Part shown: in pieces, positions 23,617-35,089 of the stretch
How positions within the stretch are numbered: position 1 is the first letter of the stretch
Layout of the letters: each line of letters begins with the position of its first letter
Assembly (NCBI GenBank): GCA_014905825.1
Contig: JACGCN010000006.1
Span: 2,170,001-2,234,000, forward strand
Length of the DNA stretch: 64,000 bases
Direction: 5' to 3'
Source of the DNA: Lyophyllum atratum
Lineage: Eukaryota; Basidiomycota; Agaricomycetes; Agaricales; Lyophyllaceae
Position numbers and translations under genes: made by a program
The notes under the pieces: generated by a model
Databases searched by the model: none
Told to the model about the DNA's origin: nothing
What the model saw: only the letters and a program-made list of their open reading frames with translations

Positions 23617-26435
23617 TTACTTTCCACCCTTCGCCTTGCCTTTGCTGATGGGCTTGAAGCCGAATATTGTGTTTTTCTTCGTGGGACTGCTGGCTTCCGC
23701 ATGTGCTTGGCGAATTGCACTACGACTCAAACAAAAGTCGATGTGGGAATTAAACCCTTGGTTATCTGTCCGAAGCGCCTTCCCGCATAGAGGACAGTCA
23801 TGTGTCTCGATGCTCGTTTTCGAACTTTCCCCAGGATTGGTATCTCGTGATATGGTCCGTTGTACTGCATCGCTGGTACTGCGAGGCTTGATGGTTCGTG
23901 AATCGCTTGACCCTGAGACTGACGATGATGCAAGATGTTGCATTACTTCCGTGTTTGTCAGACCTGGGATACGAGTTGACGGTCTGGGTGCTGAGACCGG
24001 CGGTCGAGACTTCACGGTATGTTCTACCGCAGGTTCAATGTTTTCTGTAACAATGCTTTCATCCAAAGCTTCATGAAAGCTGAAGTCATCTTCGTCGTTG
24101 TCAGGAAAGCTTGGCATCGTCTCATCTAGATCCGAGTCATCGTCGAGAGTTTGAGTTTCATCGGTGGGATTCGTGTGGATCTCGTCGGTTCTGGCCTTTT
24201 TACGAGGGCCTGCATCATGAACAGGTTCGAAGAACTGTAAAAGTAGCAATGAGCAAAGTTTGACGAAGAATTCTCGTGTGGCGTACGCGTTTTATCCCAT
24301 TGGCTGGCTCTGGCTCTGGAGGTGCTCGAAGATCTTTCAATTTCGTCACCCTTAATCCTATGAGCCGAATAGTCAAGGGAAGCTCAGGAAGAAGAAGCTC
24401 TTTGCCAGTCTTGAAACAGGTAAAGATGGGATCAGATAGAATAGGCAACGACGCACAGCATATAGATCCTCCTTCTTGGTTATCCAACGTTCGAAAGATT
24501 TAGCGCGTGTGAATACTGGGAGATGTGTTTTGTGGGGCTTTCGCTGACGCAAGATATATGTTTGACCAACCTTGATACGTGTCGAGTTTAAACTTTAAAG
24601 CCACGGTCTGACCAGTCCATCCGTTCTGCTCCATATCTTTCTCAAGTTCTGTGGCAATTTCATCGAGTTTGTCCAAGATTTTTTCCTTGTCGCTGAGAGA
24701 GGTGAATGTTCTGCGGAGACATAAGATGTTGCGTGTTTGAATGCGAGGCGTTCATACCGTTCTGCGCCGATACTCTTGCGTTCCCCCCGTGACACGGGTT
24801 CCACAATATTTGAAGTGATACCTAGATAGATCCTGAACAGGTGTCGCCGACCGAACTGTTTCTCCATGAGGTAGATGGTGGCACGGTGAGTAAATATATC
24901 GCCGCACATCTAAGTCGAATTTGGTGGGCATGGGTATTACACATAACGTTGATGAAGTTACCTTGATTCCAATCGCCTCTAACAATCTTTCGTTTACTCG
25001 ACCAATCCCGGGTATCTTGCGGATAGGAAGATCGTGTAAGAACGAAAGGATAGACGGCTTGTCAAAAGCTAGCTCGAATTGGCCATTGGGTTTGTTCTGG
25101 TAAGTACCTAGTCAATCGTGGAATGAACATATGGGCAGCTAGAAGTAACCTTGTCTGAGCAAATCTGGGATGCCTTGGTCGTCAACTTAGTTCTGCCTAA
25201 ATTGCATAAGTCTTACTTTTGCCAACATCTGATTTTTGTTTGTTAGGGTCAGATATAGAGAAGGTAGATGACGGACCTTGGTAGGCGCAATCCCAGCACT
25301 AGCGGTGAGCCTGGTTTCTTCGAAGACAGTTTTGCGCATTTCTTGAACACATTCTGCAGCAGTCAGATCATGACCCTCACAGTAGGCCGTGATGCTTTTT
25401 TTCAATCAACGCAAGCTCCATATGAAACTTCGAAGTCTATCTCACTTAAGATAGGCTTCGTCGCACCCTGCAGAAAACAAGTTCGCATCATATCTCCTAA
25501 AGATGGACATGACAGCATCGGAGAGCTGCATGTATCTTGGGAAATGATTTTGGACGAAGATGAGTTCAGGGCATAGTTTCTTCGCAATAAATCCTTATAA
25601 AAGTTAAGCCATCGACGGAATAGGGGTACAAACGGAGTCGCTCACCAGGCATTCCAGAGCGCACACCGTACTTCCTTGCTTCATAAGATGCAGTCGTCAA
25701 AACACCATGTCCAACCTGTTCATTATACGTCATTGAAGTTCGCCGGGGAATCAGATCTGCATACTCCGAAAGGTTTCCCTTTAAGATCAGGGTTGTCCAA
25801 CAGCTCAACGTTCTAGGGAAAATACGCTTCAGCCGACAAAATGTGGTTGAATCCTGTAAGCCCACCGCGTAAAAGGCGTCCATATCGACATGGACAATCA
25901 TTTGGGAGAAGTCTCGTTCAGATTCCAGTTCAGAAATCTGCTGATATCAGACATATGACTGTTAACGAGAAATTTTTGAACCTCACGAGATGATCAGCAT
26001 ATTGCTCGATTTTTCCTAGAGTGTTTCAAAGGTCATGAGGCCCGGGAGATATATATTATAGAAATTTATGTACCAATTGTAACGCCCCTTAGTGCATCAT
26101 CGCGTTGCTTCAGGATCTTCTCAATGCGGTCCGTCAGGTCTTTGTCCTTCTTCTTCTCATTCTGAACGTCTGCCGCGTCAGTAAGGTCTTGTCCTGATGG
26201 GCGTGGACATACTTCATAGAACTTGGATCCTTTGGAAGCTTCCGCGATAATACGGTTGATTTCCGTTTGATCTTTGGCAAGGCTTGAGGAAAGTGCCAGT
26301 GAGTCCGAGGGTTCCCTTTGGATGAATCATTCCAGCAAAAGCTCACCCAGCCTTGCCGGTTGACGGTCCAGCCAGACGTTTGACCAGAGTTTCGGTTTCT
26401 TGAGACGCGACTGGTTCAACCGCATTGTTGGACAT
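23617..26435 (-). CDS. DNA polymerase kappa (DinB/Y-family translesion polymerase)
   Basis: Starts at 26435 with MSNNAVEPVASQETETLVKR and the kappa-specific N-clasp (LAGPSTGKAG, then NRIIAEASKGSKFYE). Catalytic core: IVHVDMDAFYA with the metal-binding aspartates, VELLDNPDLKGKPFGVG, VLTTASYEARKYGVRSGMPG, CDEAYLN with the second acidic pair (after a 51-base intron), ASAGIAPTKMLAK and NKPNGQFEL. Helix-hairpin-helix (LPIRKIPGIGRVNERLLEAI) and little-finger domains follow. Near the C-terminus HDCPLCGKALRTDNQGF plus HIDFC forms a UBZ-type zinc finger for ubiquitinated PCNA. The enzyme bypasses bulky N2-dG adducts in the nucleus. All catalytic residues are present. A CACGTG palindrome lies about 100 bases upstream. 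Confidence 0.93.
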
Positions 26436-26785
26436 ATCCTCAACGCTGCCGCGACCAGGGCATGTGTACTGAGCATTGACAGTGACAACTCAGGTTGGTG
26501 ACACCAGGCGTGATAGCCAAACGATCGGTCACAAGTCACGTGACCACGCTCACACATCATTTTATCGCAAGTTGAAGTCACTGTCTAGCTCGAGTACTCG
26601 AGGAACTTACATAGGGAACGCTGGGGCCTGAACATCCTCGGACTTGGACTTGCAAGTTTTGATGTAGTAGAGTGCAATTAAATTACATTATAAATATCGA
26701 CTAGATTCATCCAAGCATCTACGGATTTAACATAAAGAGACCGGAGGTATATAATAACTAGGAAGGACTTGACGACGTAGGATCA
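26436..26785. other. Promoter of polymerase kappa gene / 3' side of caspase-like gene
   Basis: No gene is seen in these ~350 bases. They hold the CACGTG palindrome (26537-26542) near the polymerase kappa start and an A/T-rich stretch near 26660-26760 that fits a 3' untranslated region of the caspase-like gene. Confidence 0.4.
26537..26542. promoter_or_regulatory. CACGTG inside a 10-base palindrome upstream of the polymerase kappa gene
   Basis: GTCACGTGAC (26535-26544) is a perfect inverted repeat about 100 bases before the start codon. bHLH-type binding is inferred from the core motif. Confidence 0.4.
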
Positions 26786-28723
26786 TTAATCCCGAATGAA
26801 TTGAACACAAGCAGAGACTGTATCCCACATTTGTTCATCGATGTCCGATGAAGATCCTTCCTCCTTTAGAAACAATGGCAAGCTGTTGAACACCTGGCAC
26901 TGCTGAATCATGCCTAATGGTACAGGCTTCGGAGCCAGAAACAGTTTTAAGAACCCGGATTCAAGATCAGCGTGTTCGCCCAGAGCAAAGGACAAAGCTT
27001 CAGAACCTGGTTTTCCGGAGCCAATGTCGAGATGACCTCGGCGGCGGAGAGGTGGGGTTGTGGAGGACAGTTCAGGGTCGTAAACCTTGGTAATGCCAAA
27101 GCAGGCAGGATCCATGTAGAAAAGATACGGCCAGAGATCCACATCAGACCTGTTGCGAAGGATAACTGTGAAGATGGCCCCTTTCTCGTAGGAGATGGTG
27201 GCCTTCCCATCTCGAAGCAAATTCCCGCCGATCCTTGCCCAGGAGGTGGGATTCAAGCGAAAGAGTTCCATACTGACGAGGCCACCCAAAGGGTTTTCTG
27301 AGTTCCTTCGATGCAGGTGAAGGTGAAATCGTGCAGCATCATCTATGACACTCAAAGGATCTTGATGCTGGATTGGCACAACGCGTCGGGCATTGACGGG
27401 GCTTTCGTCGTCATGCCTTTCCACCGTAAGATTTCGAGGCCCGACTGTCATCGTTATGTCCGCTTGCCCCGCATTCTTTACGCGAATAATGTTTAGCCCA
27501 CTCCTGGATTGCGGCCCACCAAGCTTAGTGGGTATACTGCGTCGGAGCGCCCAGCCCCGACACAAGGCAGTGAGGGTGGTCTTCAAATGGACGCGAAATG
27601 GACGGCGGTTATTCCATCGCGTGATTTGAGCCCAACAAGTTTTGGGAAGAGATTGGGTGGAGGATTTGATCCGACCAACACACCATGTGGAGTGGACCTC
27701 CGAAGCAACAACGGTTGCAATGGGCGGGTTCCGTGAGGCGCGATAGTTGTGTAGGTGAAAGGTGAACTCGCTCCCCGCCACAATTCCCTGGATCGTCCCG
27801 ACTTCTAATCGAGGCCGTGTATCGTCCCCAAGGCCAACGGGTATGTATCGAGCATCGACGACGAAAGGGATGGCATCAAATATGATACGTGCCTTGCGGT
27901 AGCCAAGACAAAGCGGTCGTTGTTCGTCAGATGCCATCTTCTGTAGTAGTCGGTCGAAAAGAAGGGAATACGAGGTGCGATGAAGTGACATCTCTGCTGC
28001 CACCTCAAGGAAGCAGTGTGTAAACCTCCCACCACTCTTTCCCTCCAGGGCCTTGTCCCCAGGACTGCATGCGGCAAGAAGGACATGCGAATTGGAGTGT
28101 GCTTCGTAAAATCCGAGGCCTCTGGTATGCGGCTTGCCGCGGGCTCCTGGCCACAGGCCAGTATAGAGATCGTCTGGTTTCGCTTTCATCGTGGGTGTCC
28201 AGCGAGTGATACTACGATCTAGAGCGTTGACGCGGGATTTTAGTGGGGAGAAACAACAATCGGTAATAAGTGTGATATTGTCGCCTTTAGCTTGCGCCAG
28301 TTCCTGCAGGAGCGCGTGCATGGACCGATCGGAAATACCAGCAATGCGACCCTCAAGCTGTCTCGTATCGTGGTCGTAGGGACACAAGACTTCTACGTTG
28401 CCAGTCACGGAATGTGCGTCTCCTTGGAACCACTCTCTCGGTGCCGGAAGGACGCTTCCGTGACCTGCAAAATAGATGACGATGGCATCACCTCGGGAGA
28501 TGGCGGTATTGTTGACCAGATGTTCCATGAAGCTATCCTCTATGGCCCGCTTGGTAGCTTGGCGGTCCAATAGAAGACATATCTGGTCCTTGGGGACGTT
28601 AATGCCATCAATTAAAAAGCGTTTGATTCGTTTTGCATCCTCAACGCATGAAGTAAGGTCCCAGATGCCGCCGGATTGGTAGTGGTCGATGCCAATAATC
28701 AGAGCAAATAGTCGAGCAGCCAT
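26786..28723 (-). CDS. Caspase-domain (metacaspase-like) protein
   Basis: A single uninterrupted frame of 645 residues. The first ~290 residues are a caspase fold: LFALIIGIDHY (first strand), AIVIYFAGHGS with the catalytic histidine, ITLITDCCFS with the catalytic cysteine (aligned to the metacaspase D-S-C-H-S-G motif), and HVLLAACSPGDKA. The remaining half resembles the non-catalytic extensions of Agaricomycete caspase-domain proteins and contains several beta-rich stretches (KGAIFTVILRNRSDVDLWPY). Metacaspases cleave after Arg/Lys. The Cys-Cys-Phe at the active site differs from the usual Cys-His-Ser, so activity is likely but not certain. The lack of introns is unusual beside its intron-rich neighbours. 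Confidence 0.85.
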   Translation of the reverse strand: MAARLFALIIGIDHYQSGGIWDLTSCVEDAKRIKRFLIDGINVPKDQICLLLDRQATKRAIEDSFMEHLVNNTAISRGDAIVIYFAGHGSVLPAPREWFQGDAHSVTGNVEVLCPYDHDTRQLEGRIAGISDRSMHALLQELAQAKGDNITLITDCCFSPLKSRVNALDRSITRWTPTMKAKPDDLYTGLWPGARGKPHTRGLGFYEAHSNSHVLLAACSPGDKALEGKSGGRFTHCFLEVAAEMSLHRTSYSLLFDRLLQKMASDEQRPLCLGYRKARIIFDAIPFVVDARYIPVGLGDDTRPRLEVGTIQGIVAGSEFTFHLHNYRASRNPPIATVVASEVHSTWCVGRIKSSTQSLPKTCWAQITRWNNRRPFRVHLKTTLTALCRGWALRRSIPTKLGGPQSRSGLNIIRVKNAGQADITMTVGPRNLTVERHDDESPVNARRVVPIQHQDPLSVIDDAARFHLHLHRRNSENPLGGLVSMELFRLNPTSWARIGGNLLRDGKATISYEKGAIFTVILRNRSDVDLWPYLFYMDPACFGITKVYDPELSSTTPPLRRRGHLDIGSGKPGSEALSFALGEHADLESGFLKLFLAPKPVPLGMIQQCQVFNSLPLFLKEEGSSSDIDEQMWDTVSACVQFIRD

Positions 28724-29162
28724 CTAGCGACAAAAGAACTTGAGCTGACTCCCAAGGATGTTGACCTGAGAGCTCACCAGTGAGATACCTAAATAGAATG
28801 TGCCAGGTGTAGTAGTATGAATCCCAAGCAAGAGTAGCGTTACGCTTTTAAGCATCTTGAGAACGGCGTGTTTAGCATGTTCCCGTAACTGTGCTAGAAC
28901 CACGCTATGGCATGGTGATGCTTCGGAGATGGAACACGCAAGGTGCAAGGTACATCGCTGGTTTGCCGATCATCCAGACCAGAGGGTATTAAAACGCAGT
29001 ATGCAGACATAGATATCCGTAGGAAGTAAGAGGTTGTAGTAAATATTCTGAGTGAACTGGCATTGGCGTCAACTAAAGTTCGGATTTGGGGAACAAACCT
29101 GGTGTTATCGGCCTCGGAACGTAACAAACGTCAATAGCCTTTCCTTTCTAACGTCGACGATC
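28724..29162. other. Divergent promoter region between the caspase-like gene and atg6
   Basis: About 440 bases upstream of both genes. Only short, non-conserved reading frames are present. I see no RNA gene or repeat. Confidence 0.4.
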
Positions 29163-30915
29163 ATGAGTTTTGGACCAATATTCTGCCAACAATGTAAGGA
29201 GCCCCTCCAGGTCGGTACCATCGTTGCTGTATATGTCTTATCTGAAACGAAGCTATCTTAATTTAGCTCGATGCCTCGCTCATCGACTTGGCACCGTCTG
29301 CTTACGACATGATTGCAGCAACTCTGCCACCCTCACAAAGCCATATACGCCACTCGTCAGAGGGGAAGAAGCTAGTTCCATCGTCCTCTTCCTCTCCTGC
29401 AAAATTCGCATGGCAAAGATCGCGGAATGCCAGCACCTCGTCTAATGTTTCATCATCCGTCTCGTCGCGTGCACAAGGAAAGCAACCTCAACGAGGCGCT
29501 ACGATACCAAAGGCTGCACTGCCAAATGAATCATTTGTACTTCTACAAGATAGTGTGATACGGGATATGCCCTCACCGACATCTGCACCTACTCGGTCAA
29601 ACAAGGGATCTCTGAGGACGCGTCATAACCCCGTAAAGTCTGTTGACACTCAGCCTGCGACACAGTTTGAGCCTGACCATGATCCCTCGCCCCTTTCCCA
29701 TCATCTACGCTCGACCGCGCGCCTTTTCAATGTTCTATCCACACGGACTGAGATCGATCACCCTCTTTGTGCGGAATGCACCCAAATACTGCTGACCACC
29801 CTTCAGCGGCGGCTCGATGAAACGAAACGCGAAAGAGATGGCTACATTGCTTTTGAAAAAGAGGTTAGGAAGGAGCGGGAGAGAGAAGCACAGGGTTTAA
29901 CGAGAGAGGAAGCTGAGAAGAAGATAGAGAGACTCAAGATCGAGGAGCGCTCGGCTATAGAACAGTTAAAGGAGGCAGAACGCGAACGCGAACAGTTGGA
30001 TGAAGAGTTGAGAGTGTTGGAACTTGACGAAAAAGCACTCGAGATCGAAGAAGCAGAGTCCGTCTGTCCGGTTCATTTTCTGGTTAGCCGCTGACGCTCT
30101 AACATTGCAGGTTTTGGAGAGCCCACAACGATCACATATTGACTGCGGAGCAACAAACTGCTCAACTAGCTTCCTTGCGAGCAGCGTATGCCGCAGATGT
30201 TGCTACCTTGGAGAAACTCGAACGCACGAACGTCTACAACGATGCATTCTGTATTGGGCACGATGGTGTGTTCGGGACCATTAATGGTCTACGATTGGGT
30301 CGAGTCCCCGGAGTACCTGTGGGTCACCTGCGGATAGTGTATGCCGATCTGCTCAAATTGAGTTACACAGGTCGAATGGGCGGAAATCAACGCAGCGTGG
30401 GGCCAGACCCTTTTACTACTTTATACCGTCGCTCGCAAGCTCGACTATACTTTCGAGCAGTGAGTCTGCTTTGAATGCATTTTGTTGATCCCTCTGATGT
30501 TAATGCAGCTATCGGCTTGTGCCCATGGGATCGTTCTCTCGAATAGAAAAAACGACCGGAGATAAGGCGAATTACGAGCTATATGGCTCTGGAGATCTAC
30601 ATTTCGGACGTTTGCTTCATAACCGTCGGTTTGATATTGCAATGGTGGCCTTCCTGGATTGCCTCAAGCATCTTGTTGATTATGTGAAATCCCAGGATCC
30701 GAGTGTCGATTTCCCCCACCAGTAAGTGCTTCATGATGATATGACTATATAGGTAGGCCATAATGATGTGGCGCAGGATATCTAAAGACAGGATCGGAGA
30801 GGTGTCTGTCAAGCTTCAGTTCAACCAGGAGGAGGCCTGGACTCGATCCCTTCGCCATGTTCTCCTTGCCCTCAAGATCTGTCTCAAGTGGACGACGAAT
30901 GGAGCAAACGGTTGA
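29163..30915 (+). CDS. atg6: Autophagy protein Atg6/Beclin-1 (Vps30)
   Basis: The first exon [16 protein letters not shown] carries the N-terminal CxxC motif. A long disordered region follows, then a Beclin motif ([20 protein letters not shown]). A ~100-residue coiled coil comes next ([18 protein letters not shown] to LEIEEAE), and after an intron the evolutionarily conserved domain: [78 protein letters not shown], and the end [17 protein letters not shown]. The protein is the regulatory subunit of the Vps34 PI3-kinase complexes in autophagosome formation and vacuolar sorting. All hallmarks are present and the frame is intact through at least four introns. About 500 residues. Confidence 0.95.
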
Positions 30916-31325
30916 TCTAGTGACTGTTTCAAACAGATTGGGCTGGGTGCCCTAAGTACAATTAGGATATGTCCTGCCAAATTGATAACATCTATGTACC
31001 CATGTGGGTTTTGACATGCCCTGAGACTTGGGATCCAAGCCTGATTAGATCCGAGCACTGATTGCTGATTGGTGCTTCAGCGGAATCCACGTATGACGTG
31101 CTTTCAAGGAAGAATGTGCCATGCTGCTGTGCGCCTCGGCCCTCCAGAGAGGTACAGTACTGTGCGGTCGCCTGCGGGGATGGAATTTTTGATAATGTGA
31201 TCGGGCCGAGGACACCGCGTGAGGATGTTGCACTTAGCAATCAACTCTGGCTTTTCTTACAAAGACCTCTCAGGACGGCTTAAAGCAAGTTCAGGCTCTC
31301 CCCAGTTGATCAAGTGCTCGCCGCC
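30916..31325. other. Intergenic region between atg6 and the glutamate-cysteine ligase gene
   Basis: About 410 bases with no convincing gene. It includes the atg6 3' end and the promoter of the ligase gene. Confidence 0.4.
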
Positions 31326-34046
31326 ATGGGCCTACTGTCCCTCGGAACTCCTCTCCCATGGGAAGAAGCCAAGAAGTACGCCGACCATGTCAGATTTCAC
31401 GGCATCACTCAGTTCTTGAACACCTGGGATCGCCTCAAGGACAGACACGGAGATGAGCTTCTGTGGGGGGACGAGGTATACTCCGCTCTTCTCTGCCTTA
31501 ATTCTTCGTTTTGTTGATCTCCGAAGATCGAGTACATGGTTATCTCATTCGACGATGCGGAAAAAAATGCGAAGCTGTCACTGCGCCAAACAGAGATCCT
31601 TGCCAAGCTCAGCACGATCGTGGACAACATATGCGCTGATTGCCCAGCGGAGTAGGTGCTAGCTCCTCCCAAAGCAGCCTCTCGTAATGACTATCTCAGG
31701 GTTTCCGTCCCGACCTTTCATCCTGAGTACGGAAGGTACATGCTGGAATCTACCCCGGGGTCACCTTATACCGGTTCCATCCCTGATCTTCTCGCAGTGG
31801 AAGGGAACATGCGTTATCGGTAAGCTTTAGAATGAATACGATCTCCATCTGGCTAATGGGGTGGAATAGACGAAGCCTCGCACGGCAGCACCTGAAGCCA
31901 AACGAGGCGCCTATGTCATTCACGTCATTCCCCCGGCTTGGTGTACAGGGACAATTCACGGAACCCTATCACGACCCATCCGATGCTGTTTCAAGTCATA
32001 GCCTCTTTTTGCCAGAGGAGATCACGAATCCACACGCCCGTTTTCCGTATGTCTCATGCCCCCACTTACAGATTTAACCTCACGCGTCTCGTAATAGCAC
32101 CCTTACAGCAAACATCAGGCGTAGAAGGGGCTCCAAAGTTGCCATCAATTTACCTCTTTTCATAGACACTCAAACACCTCGACCTTTCATCGATCCCTCT
32201 ATTCCGTGGCAGCGTTCTATATACCCCGAGGATCCAGGTGCGTGATCCTATATTCCGGGTGGTTATAGACTTATTTGTATTGGGCGATCAGAGGCTAAAA
32301 ATGGAGCCGCACTTACAGACCATATATACCTTGATGCAATGGGATTCGGCATGGGCTGCTGCTGCCTCCAATTAACTTTCCAGGCGTGCAATGTCTCTGA
32401 TGCGAGGCGAATGTATGACGGTTTAATTCCTGTCGGCCCAATTCTTGTCGGTTTGGCAGTTACGAATAATAATGTCATGAGCTGACATTGAAGTTTAGTT
32501 GGCGTTGAGCGCAGCAAGTCCCGCGTATCGCGGTTTACTTGCAGATGTTGACTGCCGCTGGAATGTCATAGCAGGAAGCGTAGATGACCGCACAGAAGAG
32601 GAACGTGGTTTGAAAGTACGTCAACTGGCCTAGAAGGTTTCAGAGAACCTCGACTGATAAACCTTCTAGCCGTTACAGAACGATCGTTTCAGAATTCCCA
32701 AATCCCGTATACGACAGTGTGGACCTGTACATTTCCAATGACTGGACCAACAGACCGGAATACAATGACAATTACTTGCCTTACGACGAGAGTATCTACG
32801 ACCGCCTCCGAAACACGGTATGTGAACCTTCCTTTTGATGCTTTAGACATGCCAACTCCCTGATATAGGTCTCGACGATCTATTATCGAAACACATTTCA
32901 CATCTATTTATCCGTGATCCCCTGGTCGTGTTCTCTGAAACCATCGACCAGGATGACTTCTACCAGCATGGATCATTTCGAGGTTGGTCTGGTATCATGC
33001 AGTGTCATTTATTCGTACCCTAAGCCTGCGGCCCTGGCTTTTTAGAACATTCAGTCGACCAACTGGCAGACTTTGCGCTTCAAGCCACCTCCCCAAACTC
33101 GTCCATCGGTTGGCGTGTCGAGTTCCGTAGCATGGAGGTGCAAATGACAGATTTCGAAAATGCGGCCTTCGCAGGTCTTTGTTGTTCTTCTTTCTCGGGC
33201 AATTCTTAGCTTCAACCTCAACTTTTATATCCCAATATCCAAGGTAAGACTTTGTAACTGCTGTTACAGCTTTGACTGATAGACAGAAAGGTCGATGAAA
33301 ATATGGGAAGGGCTCAGCGAAGGGATGCAGTTCATTCGGAAAAGTTCTATTTCCGGAAGGACGTATATGCTGTTCGTGGCAGTGGACCGTCTAGTGTAGC
33401 ATCGTCCTCTGGCACCAGTTCCCCTACGGGTGATGCTCCACGGAAGGAGAAGAAGATGCGCAATTGCTTCCCTCCACTGCCCCTCCCCGAAGATGGAGTG
33501 CTTCCCACACGTCCAGTCGATGACGAGTATGAGGAGATGAGCATGAACGAAATTATCAATGGGAAGGTAATCATCGGTATCTTTGGAGAGTCGTTCGATA
33601 CTCATACCATAACTTGCAAGGGCGATCGCTTCCCGGGACTGCTCCGCCTAGTATACGATTACCTGGACACGCTGGACGTCGATCAGGAAGCATCTGTTAC
33701 AATCGAGAAGTACCTAGACCTTATTAGACGTCGTGCAAACGGTAGACATTCTCTTCAGCCAACTTCAACTCTACTCACAATGAATATTTTAGGTTCACTT
33801 CTGACCCCTGCTACTTGGATTAGAAATTTTGTGCGCTCCCATCCAGCATACAAGCACGATTCTGTCGTGAGCCAAGAAATAAATTATGATCTTATGGTCG
33901 CTGTAGATGAGATGTAAGTGCATATGCCCCATCTGTCGGTTTATTCTAACCCACATCACAGCGAGCGAGGCGTAAGACGTGAACCCGACCTATTACCGAA
34001 GGATTATACAGGAGGGGACCAGGACAAAGGAGGCATTGGGCTATAA
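31326..34046 (+). CDS. gcs1: Glutamate-cysteine ligase catalytic subunit
   Basis: First committed step of glutathione synthesis: ATP + L-glutamate + L-cysteine to gamma-glutamylcysteine, in the cytosol. Starts [20 protein letters not shown] and runs through about ten short introns. Conserved eukaryotic GCS blocks are visible: [100 protein letters not shown]-like [20 protein letters not shown], and the C-terminal [27 protein letters not shown] includes metal-binding acidic residues. Length is about 680 residues, typical for the fungal enzyme. Glutathione itself normally feedback-inhibits the family. Confidence 0.96.
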
Positions 34047-34167
34047 TTGAATTTGTGGTAGATTTTTTATTTGTTAACTTACATAGAAATTCAATATTTA
34101 AATATCCGGCATTTTGCGGTAGCAAATCCGTAAACACACGGACGTGAGCTTGTCCGAAACCACGAAA

Positions 34168-34829
34168 ATGTCTGCATTGCGACTCCTTACTTCCTCTGCC
34201 CGTCGCGCGTCCTCGTTCACCCTCGCACGACGTGGCTATGCTGAGGCCACTGACAAGCTAAAGCTTTCCCTGGTCCTCCCTCACCAAGTTCGTCGCGTGG
34301 TCCATGCACATCTGTTACCTTGCGTTAATGCGTCACTTGTCATTTACAGCCGATCTTCACCTCCATGGATGTCGTTCAAGTGAATATCTCTGCTGAGGCT
34401 GGAGACATGGGTATACTCGCCAATCACGTTCCTTCTATCGAGGCTCTGCGTCCTGGTGTCGTCGAGGTCATTGAAACCACTGGCGCATCCACAAAATGGT
34501 TCAGTGCGTCCAAATTCTTGTATTTGTGGTCTGTCTGTCTTATCTTCCCATGTACACCAGCGTCTAGCGGATTTGCTACCGTCCACCCCAACAACAAATT
34601 GACTATCAATGTCGTGGAGGCCGCACCCCTTGAGAACTTCTCTATCGAGGTTTGACTGGCACCTTCTTGTCCATTCTGTGCTAGCGACTCATCCTTTTCC
34701 CAGGCTATTCGCACAAACCTCCAAGAGGCCTTGAAAGTCGCGTCGGGAGGTGGTTCGGAGGTTGACAGGATGGAGGCACGGATTGAGGCCGACGTTTATG
34801 AGGCGCTACAACATGCACTCGCAAAGTAA
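34168..34829 (+). CDS. atp16: Mitochondrial ATP synthase F1 delta subunit
   Basis: The first ~25 residues (MSALRLLTSSARRASSFTLA) are a typical mitochondrial import signal. The mature part contains SMDVVQVNISAEAGDMGILA and NHVPSIEALRPGVVEVIET, the beta-sandwich of the bacterial-epsilon-like delta subunit. GFATVHPNNKLTINVVEA follows, then a C-terminal helical hairpin ending YEALQHALAK. Four exons, about 165 residues. The subunit sits in the central stalk next to gamma and links F1 to the c-ring. Its ATG is only about 120 bases after the upstream stop codon, so the promoter is very short or overlaps the neighbour's 3' end. Confidence 0.95.
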
Positions 34830-35089
34830 TTGCATAAGACAGCCATCTTACCTGCTTTCGAATTATACTACTTAGACGAATGACTCCTGGGGAGTTAAAG
34901 AGTTCAAGGATCCAGCGCCAGCTTGAAGTTGCAGAGCTTGAATCAAAAATTAGCAACACACGTGCTACATGTGAGAGTCGCCAATGACACTGACAGCGTG
35001 GACGGAACTATCGGAGTTGTACACCTTACGATCTAAATTCATGATGTGCGTGTCTTTATAGAGGCTTTCTTTCTTTCTATCACGCTCGG

